Part shown: piece after piece, positions 21,601 through 31,497 of the stretch
Layout: every line of letters begins with the position of its first letter
Numbering within the stretch: position 1 is the stretch's first letter
Source: Brachionus plicatilis
Lineage: Eukaryota > Rotifera > Eurotatoria > Ploima > Brachionidae
DNA length: 64,000 nt
Direction of reading: 5' to 3'
NCBI GenBank assembly: GCA_010279815.1
Contig: QEOQ01000508.1
Location: forward strand, 4,026,009-4,090,008
The notes under the pieces: model-generated
Seen by the model: the letters and a program-made list of their open reading frames with translations, nothing else
What the model was told of the DNA's origin: nothing
Databases searched by the model: none
Program-made: the position numbers and the translations under genes

Positions 21601-24449
21601 TTTGATTTGTTTAATTTGTATGTTTTCAGCTATACAAAAATTACTAGAAGTGTTTAATAAATTTAAAAAATCTTTTATGTAATGGTTTACACTTTGTTAT
21701 TCATGTTTGGCCAAAATTTATAGAATGGGAATTATTAATTTGATTTTAAAAGCAAAAAAATCACAGTCATTATTCAAAATTTAAACTTAATATAAAAATA
21801 TTAATTAAATCTAAAGCTCTTTCAGAATAAAAATATAAAATCAAAATAAAGTTAAATAAAATAAAAAATGTTAAAGTATAGAATCAAAGTTGAAATTTTT
21901 CTAAAATTTTTGTTCTAAATTTTTTTTTCCAAAAGGTCTCCTTGAGAACGTAAATAAGGCCTTTCCGTCCTTATTAACAAAGTCTAGCCAATTTTTATTT
22001 CAAAATTTCTTTAAATTTTTTTAACTCAAATATCAACAGCTTGAATTTTTTTCATTTATCTGTTTTAATACTAAGTTTTCTAGAGTGAATTTAAATTCGA
22101 TTACTTGTTTATATTTTATATTAGAATATTTATTCAACTTTAAATTTGGCTTTATTTTTAATTTAATTTACTACACTAAGAGATGTACTTCCAAGATTGT
22201 TCCGAAGCAAGACCTTTAATTTTTTATGTTGACCTTTTTACTTTAATTGGTTATTTATTAAGGTTTTTTTTATAATTTTTTTTTAAACAAAATAGAATAA
22301 TTTAAAATACGAATACATCTGAAATTACTAGTTTCAATACAGTAATGATAATATTAGCTTACTATTTTTTCCACCAAAAAATAAACTATTAGACAAAAAA
22401 AATTTATGTTTTATAAAAAATCATTTATTAAATAAGCTCAATTTATCAGTTAAATATATCTTTTAAAGTACAAAATGTTGTAATAATATATTCTTTACGT
22501 ACCAATCTTGGCTTTGAGTTCCAATCATGCTTATTTTTTAAAAAGGATAATTTTAAAGCTAAAACCGATTTGGAACAGTTAAGTTTAAAATGCGGACTTC
22601 TACTATTTATTTGCAAATTTTTCCATTTAATTTTTACTTTTATTTAATTAATTATTTAATTAGAATTTATGTCCCATGGATAAATTGAAATAAGAATTTA
22701 AAATACAATTAAATATCTATTTTACAATTAAGTAAAAAATTCAGTTTGTTATAATATACAAAAAAAATGATTAAGATTATTTTATTAAAATTTTCAAATG
22801 ATATTAAATAATTTTTACATGTGCAGATGTTAAATTGCCATTTAGTTTTATTTACTTTTGCCCTCTTTATAAATCTTTTGAGCACAATAAATTGATCAAA
22901 ATCAAATATTTAAAATTCTAAGTCACTTCTTAAAAATAAACATAAAATATTTGAGTTCAGGGGCTGTGGAGTTCATTTCAATTCGATCGTTTCAATTCAG
23001 AAAAGTTTGAATAACTTTTTTACTATAAGTTAAAATTTAGTTTTGTAAAATGCTTAATGTTTAAGCAACTTTGCTTAATCCGAAAATATATGTCTGCAAA
23101 AACTCTGCAATGTACTTGCACAGTTGATTAGAATACTTTTTAATGGCGTGCAAAATGCAGAAAATTGCAGACCAATTTTACTGCATTAAGCAAATTTGCT
23201 TAAAATTAAACATTTTATAGAACTAAATTATCTCTTTTAGTAAAAAAGTTATTCAAGTTTTTCTGAATTGAAAAGATCGAATTGAAACGAACTTCACAAC
23301 CCCTTGAGTTCATAAAAAAAAAAACAAAATTATTCATTAAAGACTTTTCACAAAGTTCTTTAAAATTTTTGTTATTAATTTAGTTTTTTTAAATAATATT
23401 TTATAACTTTTTTAGAATACTAGGAATCAATGGAGCAGGAAAAACAACACTTTTGAAGACAATTATTGGAGAATTAAAACCAACTAGTGGTGCAATAGTT
23501 GTCAATGGAGTTGATTTGAACAAAAATATACTAAAATTACCAAGTGATCTTGGCTATTGTCCTCAATTTAGCTACTTGCCCGAGTTCCTCAAAGTCCATG
23601 AATGCATGGAAATGTTTGCCGAATTGAAGGGCATCGATTCTAAATGCAAAAATTTTATATCTAATGATCTAGTTAAAATATTTAAACTTGATCTTTATCG
23701 AAATGATGTTATCAAAGATCTAAGCGAAGGTAACAAAAGAAAACTTAGCACAGCTATCGCGTTTTTGGGAAATCCAAAATTAATTGTTTTGGATGAAGTA
23801 ATTTAGTAAGTTTTTATTTAAAAAAAATATTAAATTTTAACATTAATAGCCCACGACTGGCATGGACCCATCTGCGAGAGTTTATTTTTGGAATTTGATC
23901 AAAAAATCCCAAAATTATGGAATAACTTCAATTATTTCAAGTCACAGGTAATTAAAAAAAAATTAAATTTTTTTCAATTTTAAAATTAAATTTTTATAAG
24001 TCTGGAAGAATGCGAAAAGCTATGCTCGACATTATCGATTTTAAAGGATCAGACTCTTGAGTTTTGTGGCACTTTTGAAAGTCTAAGCAAAATATACGGC
24101 AAAGGATTTTGTCTAATGGTAAAATGTGAGCGACAAAATGAGCCATCCAACGATGTGGAAGTTTTGGAAAAATTTTTGCTCAGAAAAATTTCTCATTCAA
24201 GCATTAAAGGTTTATTTGAATACTTTTTTTAATTTAGAGAAAAAATTTTAATTTTAAAAAGAAAAAAAAGCCGAAAGTATTCTTGTTCATGTTAAAGTAA
24301 CAGAAAATACCAAAACGTCTATTTCCGACTTGTTTAATTTAGTGGAAGCAAACAAGATAAAATATAAAATTGAGTCGTATTCCATATCTGAAACTACGCT
24401 CGAAGAAATTTTCTTATCCATTGCTGATATGAATGAAAATATTGAGTGA
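9674..24449 (+). CDS. ABCA-subfamily full ABC transporter (two TMD-NBD halves)
   Basis: A lipid/sterol-type ABC exporter of subfamily A (known of the family), reconstructed as 20 exons with GT..AG borders: 9674-10034, 10088-10217, 10267-10355, 10403-10509, 10584-10989, 11042-11197, 13431-13726, 14094-14169, 14221-14240, 14474-14498, 14547-14735, 14770-14918, 14968-15088, 15137-15476, 15522-15601, 18836-20396, 23416-23797, 23850-23947, 24001-24209 and 24271-24449. They total 4,974 bases, about 1,657 residues in one frame, a normal length for ABCA3/ABCA5-like proteins. NBD1 shows Walker A GHNGAGKTTT split over two tiny exons, Q-loop CPQ, signature LSGGTKKRLS and Walker B IIILDEPSSGID. NBD2 shows GINGAGKTT, CPQ, a deviant signature LSEGNKRKLS (Gly to Glu) and LDEPTTGMDP split by an intron. 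The stop is followed by AATAAA at 24,588. The 34-base intron after exon 11 is the least certain junction. Two separate half-transporter genes remain possible, but the exon 15/16 phases match. Confidence 0.88.
11535..11710. repeat. Hairpin in ABCA intron 6
   Basis: Inverted copies of AAATCTAAAAATA..GAAAATGTAAAAATGTAAAA face each other across about 75 bp (left arm near 11,535-11,590, right arm near 11,660-11,710). It is probably a MITE remnant inside the 2.2-kb intron. No coding capacity. Confidence 0.6.
12040..12500. mobile_element. MITE with about 150-bp inverted arms, ABCA intron 6
   Basis: The left arm contains ATCCAATGTTGAAATAACAT and further in AAGCATTTTCATATTTGAAA; the right arm contains the same blocks inverted (12,358-12,500). 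A solo arm of the same family lies at 32,455-32,520. The loop at 12,186-12,357 holds GGACTT-rich sequence resembling the hAT MITEs, so it may itself contain an older insertion. Confidence 0.7.
15734..16364. mobile_element. Element with opposed AACATAA subterminal repeats
   Basis: The ends are a short imperfect inverted repeat (AAATTCACATAAA left; AAACTCACATAAA as the reverse complement of the right). The left half carries about five copies of AAACATAA and the right half about four of TTATGTTTT, in opposite orientation, a subterminal array of the kind bound by transposases. It lies in the 3.2-kb ABCA intron 15. No coding capacity. Confidence 0.5.
16395..16481. repeat. 85-bp polypyrimidine/polypurine hairpin
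   Basis: CGACTCTTCCTC and CAACTCTTCCTT on the left pair with GGAAGAGGAAGAGTTGAGG and AAGTCG on the right across a loop of about 15 bases. The strand asymmetry (CTTCC versus GGAAG) is strong. It lies in ABCA intron 15, immediately downstream of the AACATAA-repeat element. Confidence 0.6.
17156..17795. mobile_element. Decayed piggyBac-family non-autonomous element
   Basis: The left end is TTAA followed by CACTAGAAGACCCG, identical to the left terminus of the piggyBac element at 42,324. The candidate right end GGGTTTCTAGTG at 17,784-17,795 is a diverged copy of GGGTCTTCTAGTG, but it is not followed by TTAA; a hAT MITE has since inserted beside it and its end is disturbed. The interior has no recognisable protein. 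Confidence 0.5.
17802..18165. mobile_element. hAT-type MITE with perfect 8-bp target duplication
   Basis: It starts CAGAGTTGGCCAAAAGTC and ends CAACTCTG, flanked on both sides by TGCGGAGT (17,794-17,801 and 18,166-18,173). The perfect duplication implies a fairly young insertion. It sits at the right end of the decayed piggyBac-type element. The internal AAGTCAAAGTC repeats match the fragment at 31,413-31,497. Confidence 0.85.
20560..21135. mobile_element. TIR element in ABCA intron 16
   Basis: 20,569-20,613 and 21,081-21,125 are inverted copies containing AGTACAATTTATCAACATTT. The interior contains a 44-codon coding-like stretch without a start (about 20,655-20,820, plus strand, reading NPDGSKGTRCDTIVFLPVF). 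This may be a relic of the element's own protein; the family is not recognised. Confidence 0.5.
22960..23303. mobile_element. MITE with 9-bp target duplication TTGAGTTCA
   Basis: The ends GGGGCTGTGGAGTTC and (inverted) GGGGTTGTGAAGTTC are flanked by perfect TTGAGTTCA copies (22,951-22,959 and 23,304-23,312). The arms are about 60 bp, with a further inner inverted pair (AAAATGCTTAATGTTTAAGC). The 9-bp duplication fits Merlin or MULE-type elements. Related solo ends (CTTCACAACCCC) occur in the duplicated block at 36.4 and 38.2 kb. It lies in ABCA intron 16, just before exon 17. Confidence 0.8.
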
Positions 24450-24639
24450 ATAGACAAAACAGCTTTGTCTCTAAACCATTTTGTTATTATGATAAATTAT
24501 AATTTTTTCTCATTGTATAAAGTTTTAAAAATTTAAATGAAAATTCTTTTTCTGTATTTTATTTTTTACCCATTAGGCTTAATTAAATAAATTATTTTTT
24601 AAACTAAAAAAATCTTTATTTTATTTATAATATTTAGTA

Positions 24640-26450
24640 GGGTGCCCCAAATCATGAACCCTAGTTAAGAAATTAGCCGAACAATTTTTTCTATACAATT
24701 GTGTACCTTTCTGATAAAAATCGATCAGGAAATTATGCTTTGTAGAGGTACAAAATAATTATAAAAAAAGATTTAAATTTTATATTTTGAAAGAAAGATG
24801 CCATGAGTTTATTTAGGGAAAAAAATTCAGGTCTTGCTTTTTTTTAAGAAAATTTTTAACTTCAAATATTGGTCGAAATTGAATAAAATCTAAACTTTAG
24901 AGCTTAATATCTCGATAAAATTAATTTTTCTTTCCCTTATTTCTTTGTTATATCAAAGTTCGTACTTTCACTAACAAGATGGGTGACGGTTTGTTTTTTG
25001 AACGAAAAATTTCAATGTTGAAATTTTCTCCATTTAAGCTTTCAATATTTAAAAGTACTCACTTAATTTTTACAGATTTTGTAAAAAAATCAAAAAATTT
25101 TATTTTTAGCATTAAAATTTTAATTTTTTCAGCTAAATTTTTTTTATGAACAATTAAACTAAATTTAAATTTTATTCTTTTTATTAAGAATGTATATAAT
25201 TTGAATTTTATTTTGAATAAATGAAGTGTAAATCGTCTTTTATGGACTATTAGGGGCACTATCTTGTTTATTAACCTTAAAACTAAAGATTCCGTCGAAA
25301 AAAACTTCAACAGAAAGTCGAGTTTCTATCGTTTGTATCAATGCCCTTCGACAGTGAGGCAAAAAGCTTTAAAAAACCATTAAACTGGTATCCAATATTA
25401 AAATAACTTGATTAATTAATTACTGAGTGTCAAAAAAAAAATGGTCAAAAATATTTTTATTTACAAATTTTCATATTTTAGTTGTTTTAAAAAGACGCAA
25501 AATCTCAGACTCTATTTTCAATTATTTAAAGGGCCATTAAAATCTATACCACAAAATTTTATTTTTTTCTCCCAATTATTAATTAATTCCCCAATTATTA
25601 AGATTATACATAAAAAAATTAAATAAAAAAACACTAATTTTTATTTATTTACAGCTATTTGATTAAAACTTCACTTTTTATTAAAAATTAAATCCTAATC
25701 AAAGTATGCTAATTTTTTATCTTTGACACTTAATAATTGAAATTTCTTTAATTAATATAATTTTGGAAATATAAAAAGCAACTATTTCTTAAAATAAAAT
25801 AAAATGTCTAGTTCAGTCAGGACTTTAGAAAACCAATATAATGATACAGCACAAGACGCTGAAGCGTTACCAAAAACCAAGAGAAGTGTTAGCAATATCT
25901 CGAAAAATGTGAGTCATTAGATGAATTTTAAAGATAAAATTAAAAACCATCAATTTGATAACATTTCTTGAAGTTTTGCTTAGGGTCATTAAAATAGATA
26001 CCACAAAAATATAATAGAATACCCCAAAAAACGCTACTGGGCTTGTCCAAACAAATATGGAAAAATTACAAAATTTAGTGTCACAAAAATTGTTTTTCAG
26101 TTTAATGGTTTTTTAATTATTTATTTTGTCATTTTAATCAAATTGGTGTAAAATAAAAAAAATTCTTGTATAATAATAAAAAAAGTATTTTTTTTATTTC
26201 TAAGTATCTTTTTATTTTTTATGGTTATTCTAATAAAATTGTGGGGAGGGGGGAAAAACTTAAAAATTTGTGGTATTCGAGCTAAATTACTCTTTTTTAA
26301 AGATTCGGCTTCTAGATCTCTTTTTTTTTATGTTCCAGAAATTATTTTTGTGTTCAAAATCAAATTTTTGATCCTTAAAATATTTAAATTTTTATTCATT
26401 AATGAAATTCAATTACTCCTGGGAAACTAGGGTTTATGATTTGGGAGCCT
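24640..26450. mobile_element. 1.8-kb element bounded by 26-bp inverted repeats
   Basis: The left end contains CCCAAATCATGAACCCTAGT and the inverted right end CCCAAATCATAAACCCTAGT, with TA next to both boundaries. A second inverted pair (AAAAAACCATTAAACTG near 25,371 and its inverse near 26,099) lies inside, so it may be two nested elements. No transposase is recognisable. A coding-like exon at 25,804 lies within it. Confidence 0.55.
25804..25908 (+). CDS. Coding-like first exon (35 codons) with splice donor
   Basis: ATG followed by 35 codons starting MSSSVRTLENQYNDTAQDAE and ending in VSNISKN, immediately before a good donor (GTGAGT). Base composition is clearly richer in G+C than the flanks. 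No family recognised. In phase it could join 25- or 16-base exon-like islands at 39,864-39,888 or 37,057-37,072 and then a terminal exon at 45,790-45,917, giving an 82-85 residue protein. Those joins are inference only; transcript evidence is needed. It could instead be a gene fragment captured by the surrounding element. Confidence 0.3.
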
Positions 26451-26824
26451 TAATATTACTTTAACTCTAATTGTTATCATAATTTTTTAATAATATACAT
26501 TTGGGGTAATAATGCTAAAAAAATTAATTTTTCTCTTTTAATCAAAAAAAAATTATAAGTAGAAAAGTATAATTAAATCTAAAAAAGATTTACCAAATTG
26601 GACTAATACTTAATGATGTTATAATCATACAGTAACTTGAAATGGTTGAAAAATTGACATGAAACCATATTTAAAACAGACAAAAAATAAAATAAAAACC
26701 TTTATAAAACTTGAACTATTTTTATTGTTTTTTTGGCAATTTTATTTTTGTTAAATTAAAAAAATTGAAATAAAAAAATATTTGAATAAAAAAATTAAAT
26801 TTTTCATAAATAATTAATATTTTT

Positions 26825-28141
26825 CTATTTTAAAAAATCGTTAATCATACAAACGCTATTTTTGATTCCATCATATTTATGTGACTTTTTTGAATATTCT
26901 AACATTCTGCACAAATAAGAATTGTCATTCAGGACTCGAACAATGGCATCACTCAGATTTTTTCTATTCAATTTTAATGGATCAAATCGAATTCCCAACT
27001 TTAATTCATCACAAATTCTGTAAGCAACTCTTGGCTGATCCGCCTTAATTGGTATGCCAATCATTGGTACACCATAATGAATCGCCTCACTTGTACTATT
27101 CATTCCACAATGAGTAATAAACAAATGCGCCCTCTTCAAAAGATCGATTTGTGGCGCAAAATCAACTAAAACAACATTTTCTGGAACTATAAATCCATTT
27201 TTTTCTGCATTTTCTTCATATAACTTCATATTTTCCTTTCCGACAGACATCACCACCCTCAACTTTTTATTTTCAATTTTCCTAAAAGCTTCGATTATTG
27301 TATCAAATACAAATGTATTGTTATAAAAAACTGTTCCCAGAGAAACATAAACTAATTTGAGATCAGCACCATTTTGGATATTTTCTCTCGGGTTCATTGA
27401 ATCGAACAAGTCCAGTTGTTCTTTTAGTTTTAGTTCAATCTTCAATTGTCTCACTTTTTCTGACACGCAACAGCCCACAAATTTAAAAGAAGGATCTAAT
27501 GCAGACTCAAATGGATGCAGCCCAGGACTAATGGTAACAATGTTCAGATCTGATGCAAAAGTTGACAGGTCTAGTGGGTCCGAGTATTCTATGCCAAGAT
27601 GACTGGTAAGCAGAACCTGTTTAAAATTTAGCCAGTGTTTTTGAAGATTGAATACAAACCCGCTTGGTATTACACATATCTGCTTGAGCAGTTCTGGCGA
27701 AGGATAAACATTTTTGATGCTTGGAAAAAGGGTGAAAAATTGGATGTATTTTGGAATTTTAGTGGAAGTTTTTTGAAGGTATTTAATCAAGTATTTTGCT
27801 GGCAATGAAACATTATCAAATATTATTAGATCTGGTCGTAAATTGAGGACTTCTTTGGCTAAATGTGGCACTTCTTTGTAGGACAAATCGATCAAACTCA
27901 TCAAAATGCCGAGGACATTATTTGTTGGGTCTTTTTGTAAGGAATTAGTTTGGCAACTATAGTTTTCGTACAGGTAGTGTCTGAATTGGGCGCCTGATTT
28001 TTCGATTAGTTCTTTATGATGACTCAGACCGTAGAATATAACTTCATAATTGCTGTCGACCAGATCCCTGGCAATGCCAAGCATTGGGTTGATGTGGCCC
28101 ATTTCGGGCAAAATTAGCATTAAGATTTTCTTCTTGTCCAT
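26825..28141 (-). CDS. GT1-family UDP-glycosyltransferase, bacterial MGT-like architecture
   Basis: Intronless frame of 438 codons. The N-terminus goes straight into the first Rossmann strand (KKILMLILPEMGHINPMLG) with no signal peptide. The C-terminal nucleotide-sugar site is HCGMNSTSEAIHYGVPMIG from about residue 344, followed by P-x-x-x-DQP, the GT1 donor-binding motif. No C-terminal membrane anchor follows, unlike typical animal UGTs of about 520 residues that are anchored in the ER. It would transfer a sugar from a nucleotide sugar to a small lipophilic acceptor in the cytosol (family knowledge; acceptor unknown). Length and layout resemble bacterial macrolide-type glycosyltransferases, so horizontal origin is possible. 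The start codon follows TTTTAG directly, so a 5'-UTR intron acceptor may abut it. Confidence 0.88.
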   Translation of the reverse strand: MDKKKILMLILPEMGHINPMLGIARDLVDSNYEVIFYGLSHHKELIEKSGAQFRHYLYENYSCQTNSLQKDPTNNVLGILMSLIDLSYKEVPHLAKEVLNLRPDLIIFDNVSLPAKYLIKYLQKTSTKIPKYIQFFTLFPSIKNVYPSPELLKQICVIPSGFVFNLQKHWLNFKQVLLTSHLGIEYSDPLDLSTFASDLNIVTISPGLHPFESALDPSFKFVGCCVSEKVRQLKIELKLKEQLDLFDSMNPRENIQNGADLKLVYVSLGTVFYNNTFVFDTIIEAFRKIENKKLRVVMSVGKENMKLYEENAEKNGFIVPENVVLVDFAPQIDLLKRAHLFITHCGMNSTSEAIHYGVPMIGIPIKADQPRVAYRICDELKLGIRFDPLKLNRKNLSDAIVRVLNDNSYLCRMLEYSKKSHKYDGIKNSVCMINDFLK

Positions 28142-29747
28142 CTAAAATTATAAATGAAAGTAATTGTTAATCATTTATCTTAATTCATGTAAACGAAAGT
28201 TAATTTATTTTTTAAATTAATTCTTTATTTGTTTTTTTTTTTAATTCTTGCTAAAATTTGAAATTTTAAATTAACTTTAAAATTTAAATAAAATTGTTAA
28301 TAAAGATTTTTTTCTATTTTATTTGTCAAAAAGTTTTTTTTGATTTATTTTAGCTATTTAAATGAAATTTTTACTGAAAAATGTAATCGGATGGACAATG
28401 TCAAATTTTAATGTCAGCCTAAATTAAAAAATTTAATCTCAAATTAAACATATTATCTTTTTGAAGATCAAATTGATCTAATAGTAAGATATTAAGATTT
28501 TCATCTATTAATTTAGATTAAAAATATCTAATTTATTTGACAGTTTGATCTTATTCAAAGATGATTTGTTTTCTATCGCTATAATGGGTTAATGACAAAT
28601 GGTTCGAAGTCAAGCTTATCTGGAACAAATCATTTCTTTTTCTTTTTCAACTTTTTTCGTCAAAGAAAAAATTTTTCAAAGGCTTTGGAAAATCAGAGAA
28701 TATAATGTCAATTGAGTAGAAACAGGCTAATAATTATACACTTTATTCAAACCAAATTCAATCAAATCAAATAAAAATAATTAATTTATTTTGAGTACGA
28801 TTAGCAAAATTTAAGAAATAAAAAAATCAAGAAAATTTCTTTCTGATATCTCATTGTGATAATGCATCTAAAATTAAAAAAAATTTAACTTTTTAATATG
28901 ATATTCGATTTATCGTTTCAAGTAAATTCATTGAACAATATTTTTAAGAAAAATTTTTTAGACCTAGAAAGAAGACTTTGAACGAGGATTCTAATTTTAA
29001 ATTTTTACAAGGACTTTAAGAATTAGAAATGATACATGTTTTTGCTTTTAATTGTATCTGATATTTTGAGATAGTTTCTGGTGAAAATTTGAAGTGTTTA
29101 GCTTGATAAATGACCAAGATATGCCATATCGAAACATTTGATTCTTTAAATCTTATAGGCGCCATATTTCCTGAACTAACTGTCACACAAATAAAATTAT
29201 ATATTCTACAAGAAAATACCAAAAAGCTTCATTTTTGGGATTTATATCCAAATTGCTCCATATTCTTTAATTAAAATTTCTTATAAAAATTGGTATTTCT
29301 TTTTTGTATTTTTTTCTTATGCAGAATCATCAATTTTACTTTTATTAATTATTGTAATGTTTTACCTTGTTGTATTCGAAGAACAGAATATTTATTTCTA
29401 AAATAAATTTTCCTTCTAGGTCTCAGAAATTCTTAAAAATTTTGCTGTAAATGTAATAGGGGAGGTGCGGAGGGGGCGCATAAGTTGTTAGGTTGATAAG
29501 TTGTTAGTAAAAAATCAATGAAACCATCAAATAATTGTACAAGAGTTTTTTCATGAGTAGAAAAATAATTGAATTAAAGTTTTTATTGAACATGTTAATA
29601 CAGACAATTAAAAAAACTTTTTAAGGATAATCCTTGAAAAGTAAAAAGCTTAATAGATTAATTGATTGAAATTTTCCATGTACAGGCGTGTTTATTTACT
29701 TATTAACACTTACATTCTTTTTATATAACATTAATCAACTAAAATAT
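28142..29747. other. Intergenic, no gene seen
   Basis: AT-rich DNA upstream of the glycosyltransferase. Small minus-strand frames (for example 29,016-29,222) have no recognisable domain and no splice-site support. Nothing further can be supported. Confidence 0.5.
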
Positions 29748-29847
29748 AATTGAATGCTAAATATGTACGCAAAATCTTCATAATCTGGTTGTCAGACTGG
29801 TGGAAGAATATATCAAAGGGAACGAATCAAGAAATATCGAATACCCA

Positions 29848-30471
29848 ACTCCAAATTTCGAAACATTTAGTAAACAAAGAACAGTTAATAGGAAAAAAAA
29901 TAGAAAGAATCATTGTTATTAACTCTGCCCACATGGCCGGTCCCAAGCCCGGATGAAAAAAGAGGAGGGGTGATGATGATGCAGGCGCATAGAGGCCGGG
30001 ATGAGGAGGCTTGCAAGCTAGAGCTGATGATAGTCTGTTGGGTCCAAGAGCCTTAGTGAAAAAAGTAAAGTGTCTTTAGTTTGGATAAGCTTGTATCCAG
30101 ATATAGATACGCTTGGTTTGTGGTTCCAAGCTAGTCTAAATAGTTGCCGAGTTCGCAGCCATTAAATGCTCGGATGAGTGGCGCTGTTTATGATGAACGT
30201 CCCATATGTAACTTTAGTCGCTGACTGTTGAGTTGCAATCATACCGTTGCCGGTCCCAAGTCCGGATGAGAAAATGAGAGGGTAACGACTAACAGTGTGA
30301 CTTGACAGATAAACGGGAGAAAAAGTTTATTAGATATTTATTTTGAAAAAAAAAAGATTCGGCTCAGACTCTTTTAAAATTAATTTAGCTAATTTAACAG
30401 GCTATAAATAGCCTGGTATCAAAGAAATTATTCAGTCAGATTTTCAATTTAGAAAAAAAATTTATTTTATA
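29848..30471 (+). repeat. LTR-like repeat unit with TATA box and initiator
   Basis: A 620-bp unit of much higher G+C than its surroundings. Its start (AAATTTCGAAACATT), its GGCCGGTCCCAAGCCCGG block and its end (AAATAGCCTGGTATCAAAG..TTTAGAAAAAAAATTTATTTTA) recur at 63,597-64,000, where one copy runs directly into the next. Near the end, CTATAAATAGCC is a TATA box, with ATTCAGTCAG about 25 bases downstream as an initiator. The GGTCCCAAG..CCGGATGA block occurs twice in the unit. A terminal repeat of an LTR or Penelope-like retroelement would explain this, but no reverse transcriptase is attached to this copy. Confidence 0.6.
30402..30435 (+). promoter_or_regulatory. Core promoter of the LTR-like repeat (TATA + Inr)
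   Basis: TATAAATAG is followed about 25-30 bases later by TTCAGTCAG, a good match to the invertebrate initiator TCAGT. The arrangement is preserved in the second copy near 63,740-63,775 despite substitutions elsewhere, which supports function in the element's transcription. Confidence 0.5.
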
Positions 30472-30794
30472 ACAATATTTTTTCTAACAAGAAATTTTAA
30501 ATGATCATTATTCTTAATTTTTTTATTTTGGATGCCAATCTTAAAAAATTAAATTAATAAAAGAAGGCTTTATTGGGCATTTAAGTGCTTGAAAATGATT
30601 TCACACCAATTATTATTAACATAATACTAGATAAAATAAAGGGGTCCGGGGAGAATCCCTGGTTTAAAGAACTTGGTTCTGTAAAAATAATGAGCGAAGT
30701 GTCTTTAATAAATGTCCAACTGAATTTTTAAAATATCTAACGGATTCTTTAATTTATTTTCTATTCTTGAATTCTTTAATTAAATTAAGTCAAT

Positions 30795-30955
30795 TGACAA
30801 TTGACAAAAGAACACAAAAGTTCACAAAAGGACACTTTTTTTGCTTAGAATAAAAGGATTCATAACAAAAGTACACAAAAGGACACTTTTTTTGCTAGGA
30901 ATAAAAGGATTCATAACAAAAGTACACAAAAGGACACAAAAGAACACTTTTTATT
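30795..30955. repeat. Short tandem repeat, unit about 60 bp
   Basis: Two and a half near-identical units built on AAAAGGATTCATAACAAAAG and TACACAAAAGGACAC. No gene association. Confidence 0.75.
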
Positions 30956-31185
30956 AATATAAATATAAATTTATAAGTTCATTGTCAATCCATGAATCAA
31001 TCAGTTTGAATACATTGAAAATCAGTTGTTACCATCAGCTGATATATTTTTTGATCCGAGTCAGCATTGAACTTTTATAATTGAATAGAAAATATATATT
31101 TTTAAAAAAAACAATTGTTTTTTTTAAATTTTAGTTTGTAAAAAATAATAAAAAAAAATAAAAAAATTTTTTCTAATATAAAACA

Positions 31186-31233
31186 ATCGACGCGTTTCGA
31201 CCAAAAGTGGCCTTCTTCAGGATCTAAATTCTG
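31186..31233 (-). repeat. Retroelement-like 3'-end motif
   Basis: Read on the minus strand this is CTGAAGAAGGCCACTTTTGG followed by TCGAAACGCGTCG. From memory this motif recurs near the ends of Penelope-like retroelements in animals, but I cannot check. Only the motif is present; no reverse transcriptase flanks it. Confidence 0.35.
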
Positions 31234-31412
31234 AGAATAATTCTGATTAGTTTTTAAAAAATTTTTAAAAAAAATAAAAAATAGATAAAAAAGACGATTT
31301 TCTTGAAAAGAATACAAAAATATATTATGAAAATATTTTTATAAATCAAAGATTAAGAATTAAGATTTCAAGAAAATGAAAAAAAATAAATAAATAATTG
31401 TTAATTTTTTTA

Positions 31413-31497
31413 AAGTCAAACTTTAAATTCAGAATCGTTAAAAGTCAAAGTCCAGACTTGACTTTGTCTTCATGACTTTGACTTTTGACCAACTCTG
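31413..31497. mobile_element. Truncated hAT-type MITE
   Basis: It ends in TTTTGACCAACTCTG and carries AAGTCAAAGTCCAGACTTG, matching the inverted left half of the copy at 17,802-18,165. The other terminus is missing. Confidence 0.7.

Noticed and set aside
9674..24449. Two independent ABC half-transporter genes
   Set aside because: The junction 15,601/18,836 keeps phase, total length is a multiple of three, and the linker context matches full ABCA proteins; kept only as an alternative.
29900..30300. Hammerhead or HDV-like ribozyme in the GC-rich repeat (CTGATGATAG, CCGGATGAG)
   Set aside because: I could not pair the required stems around a complete catalytic core; CTGATGA is present but without a matching stem II and GAAA/GTC arrangement.
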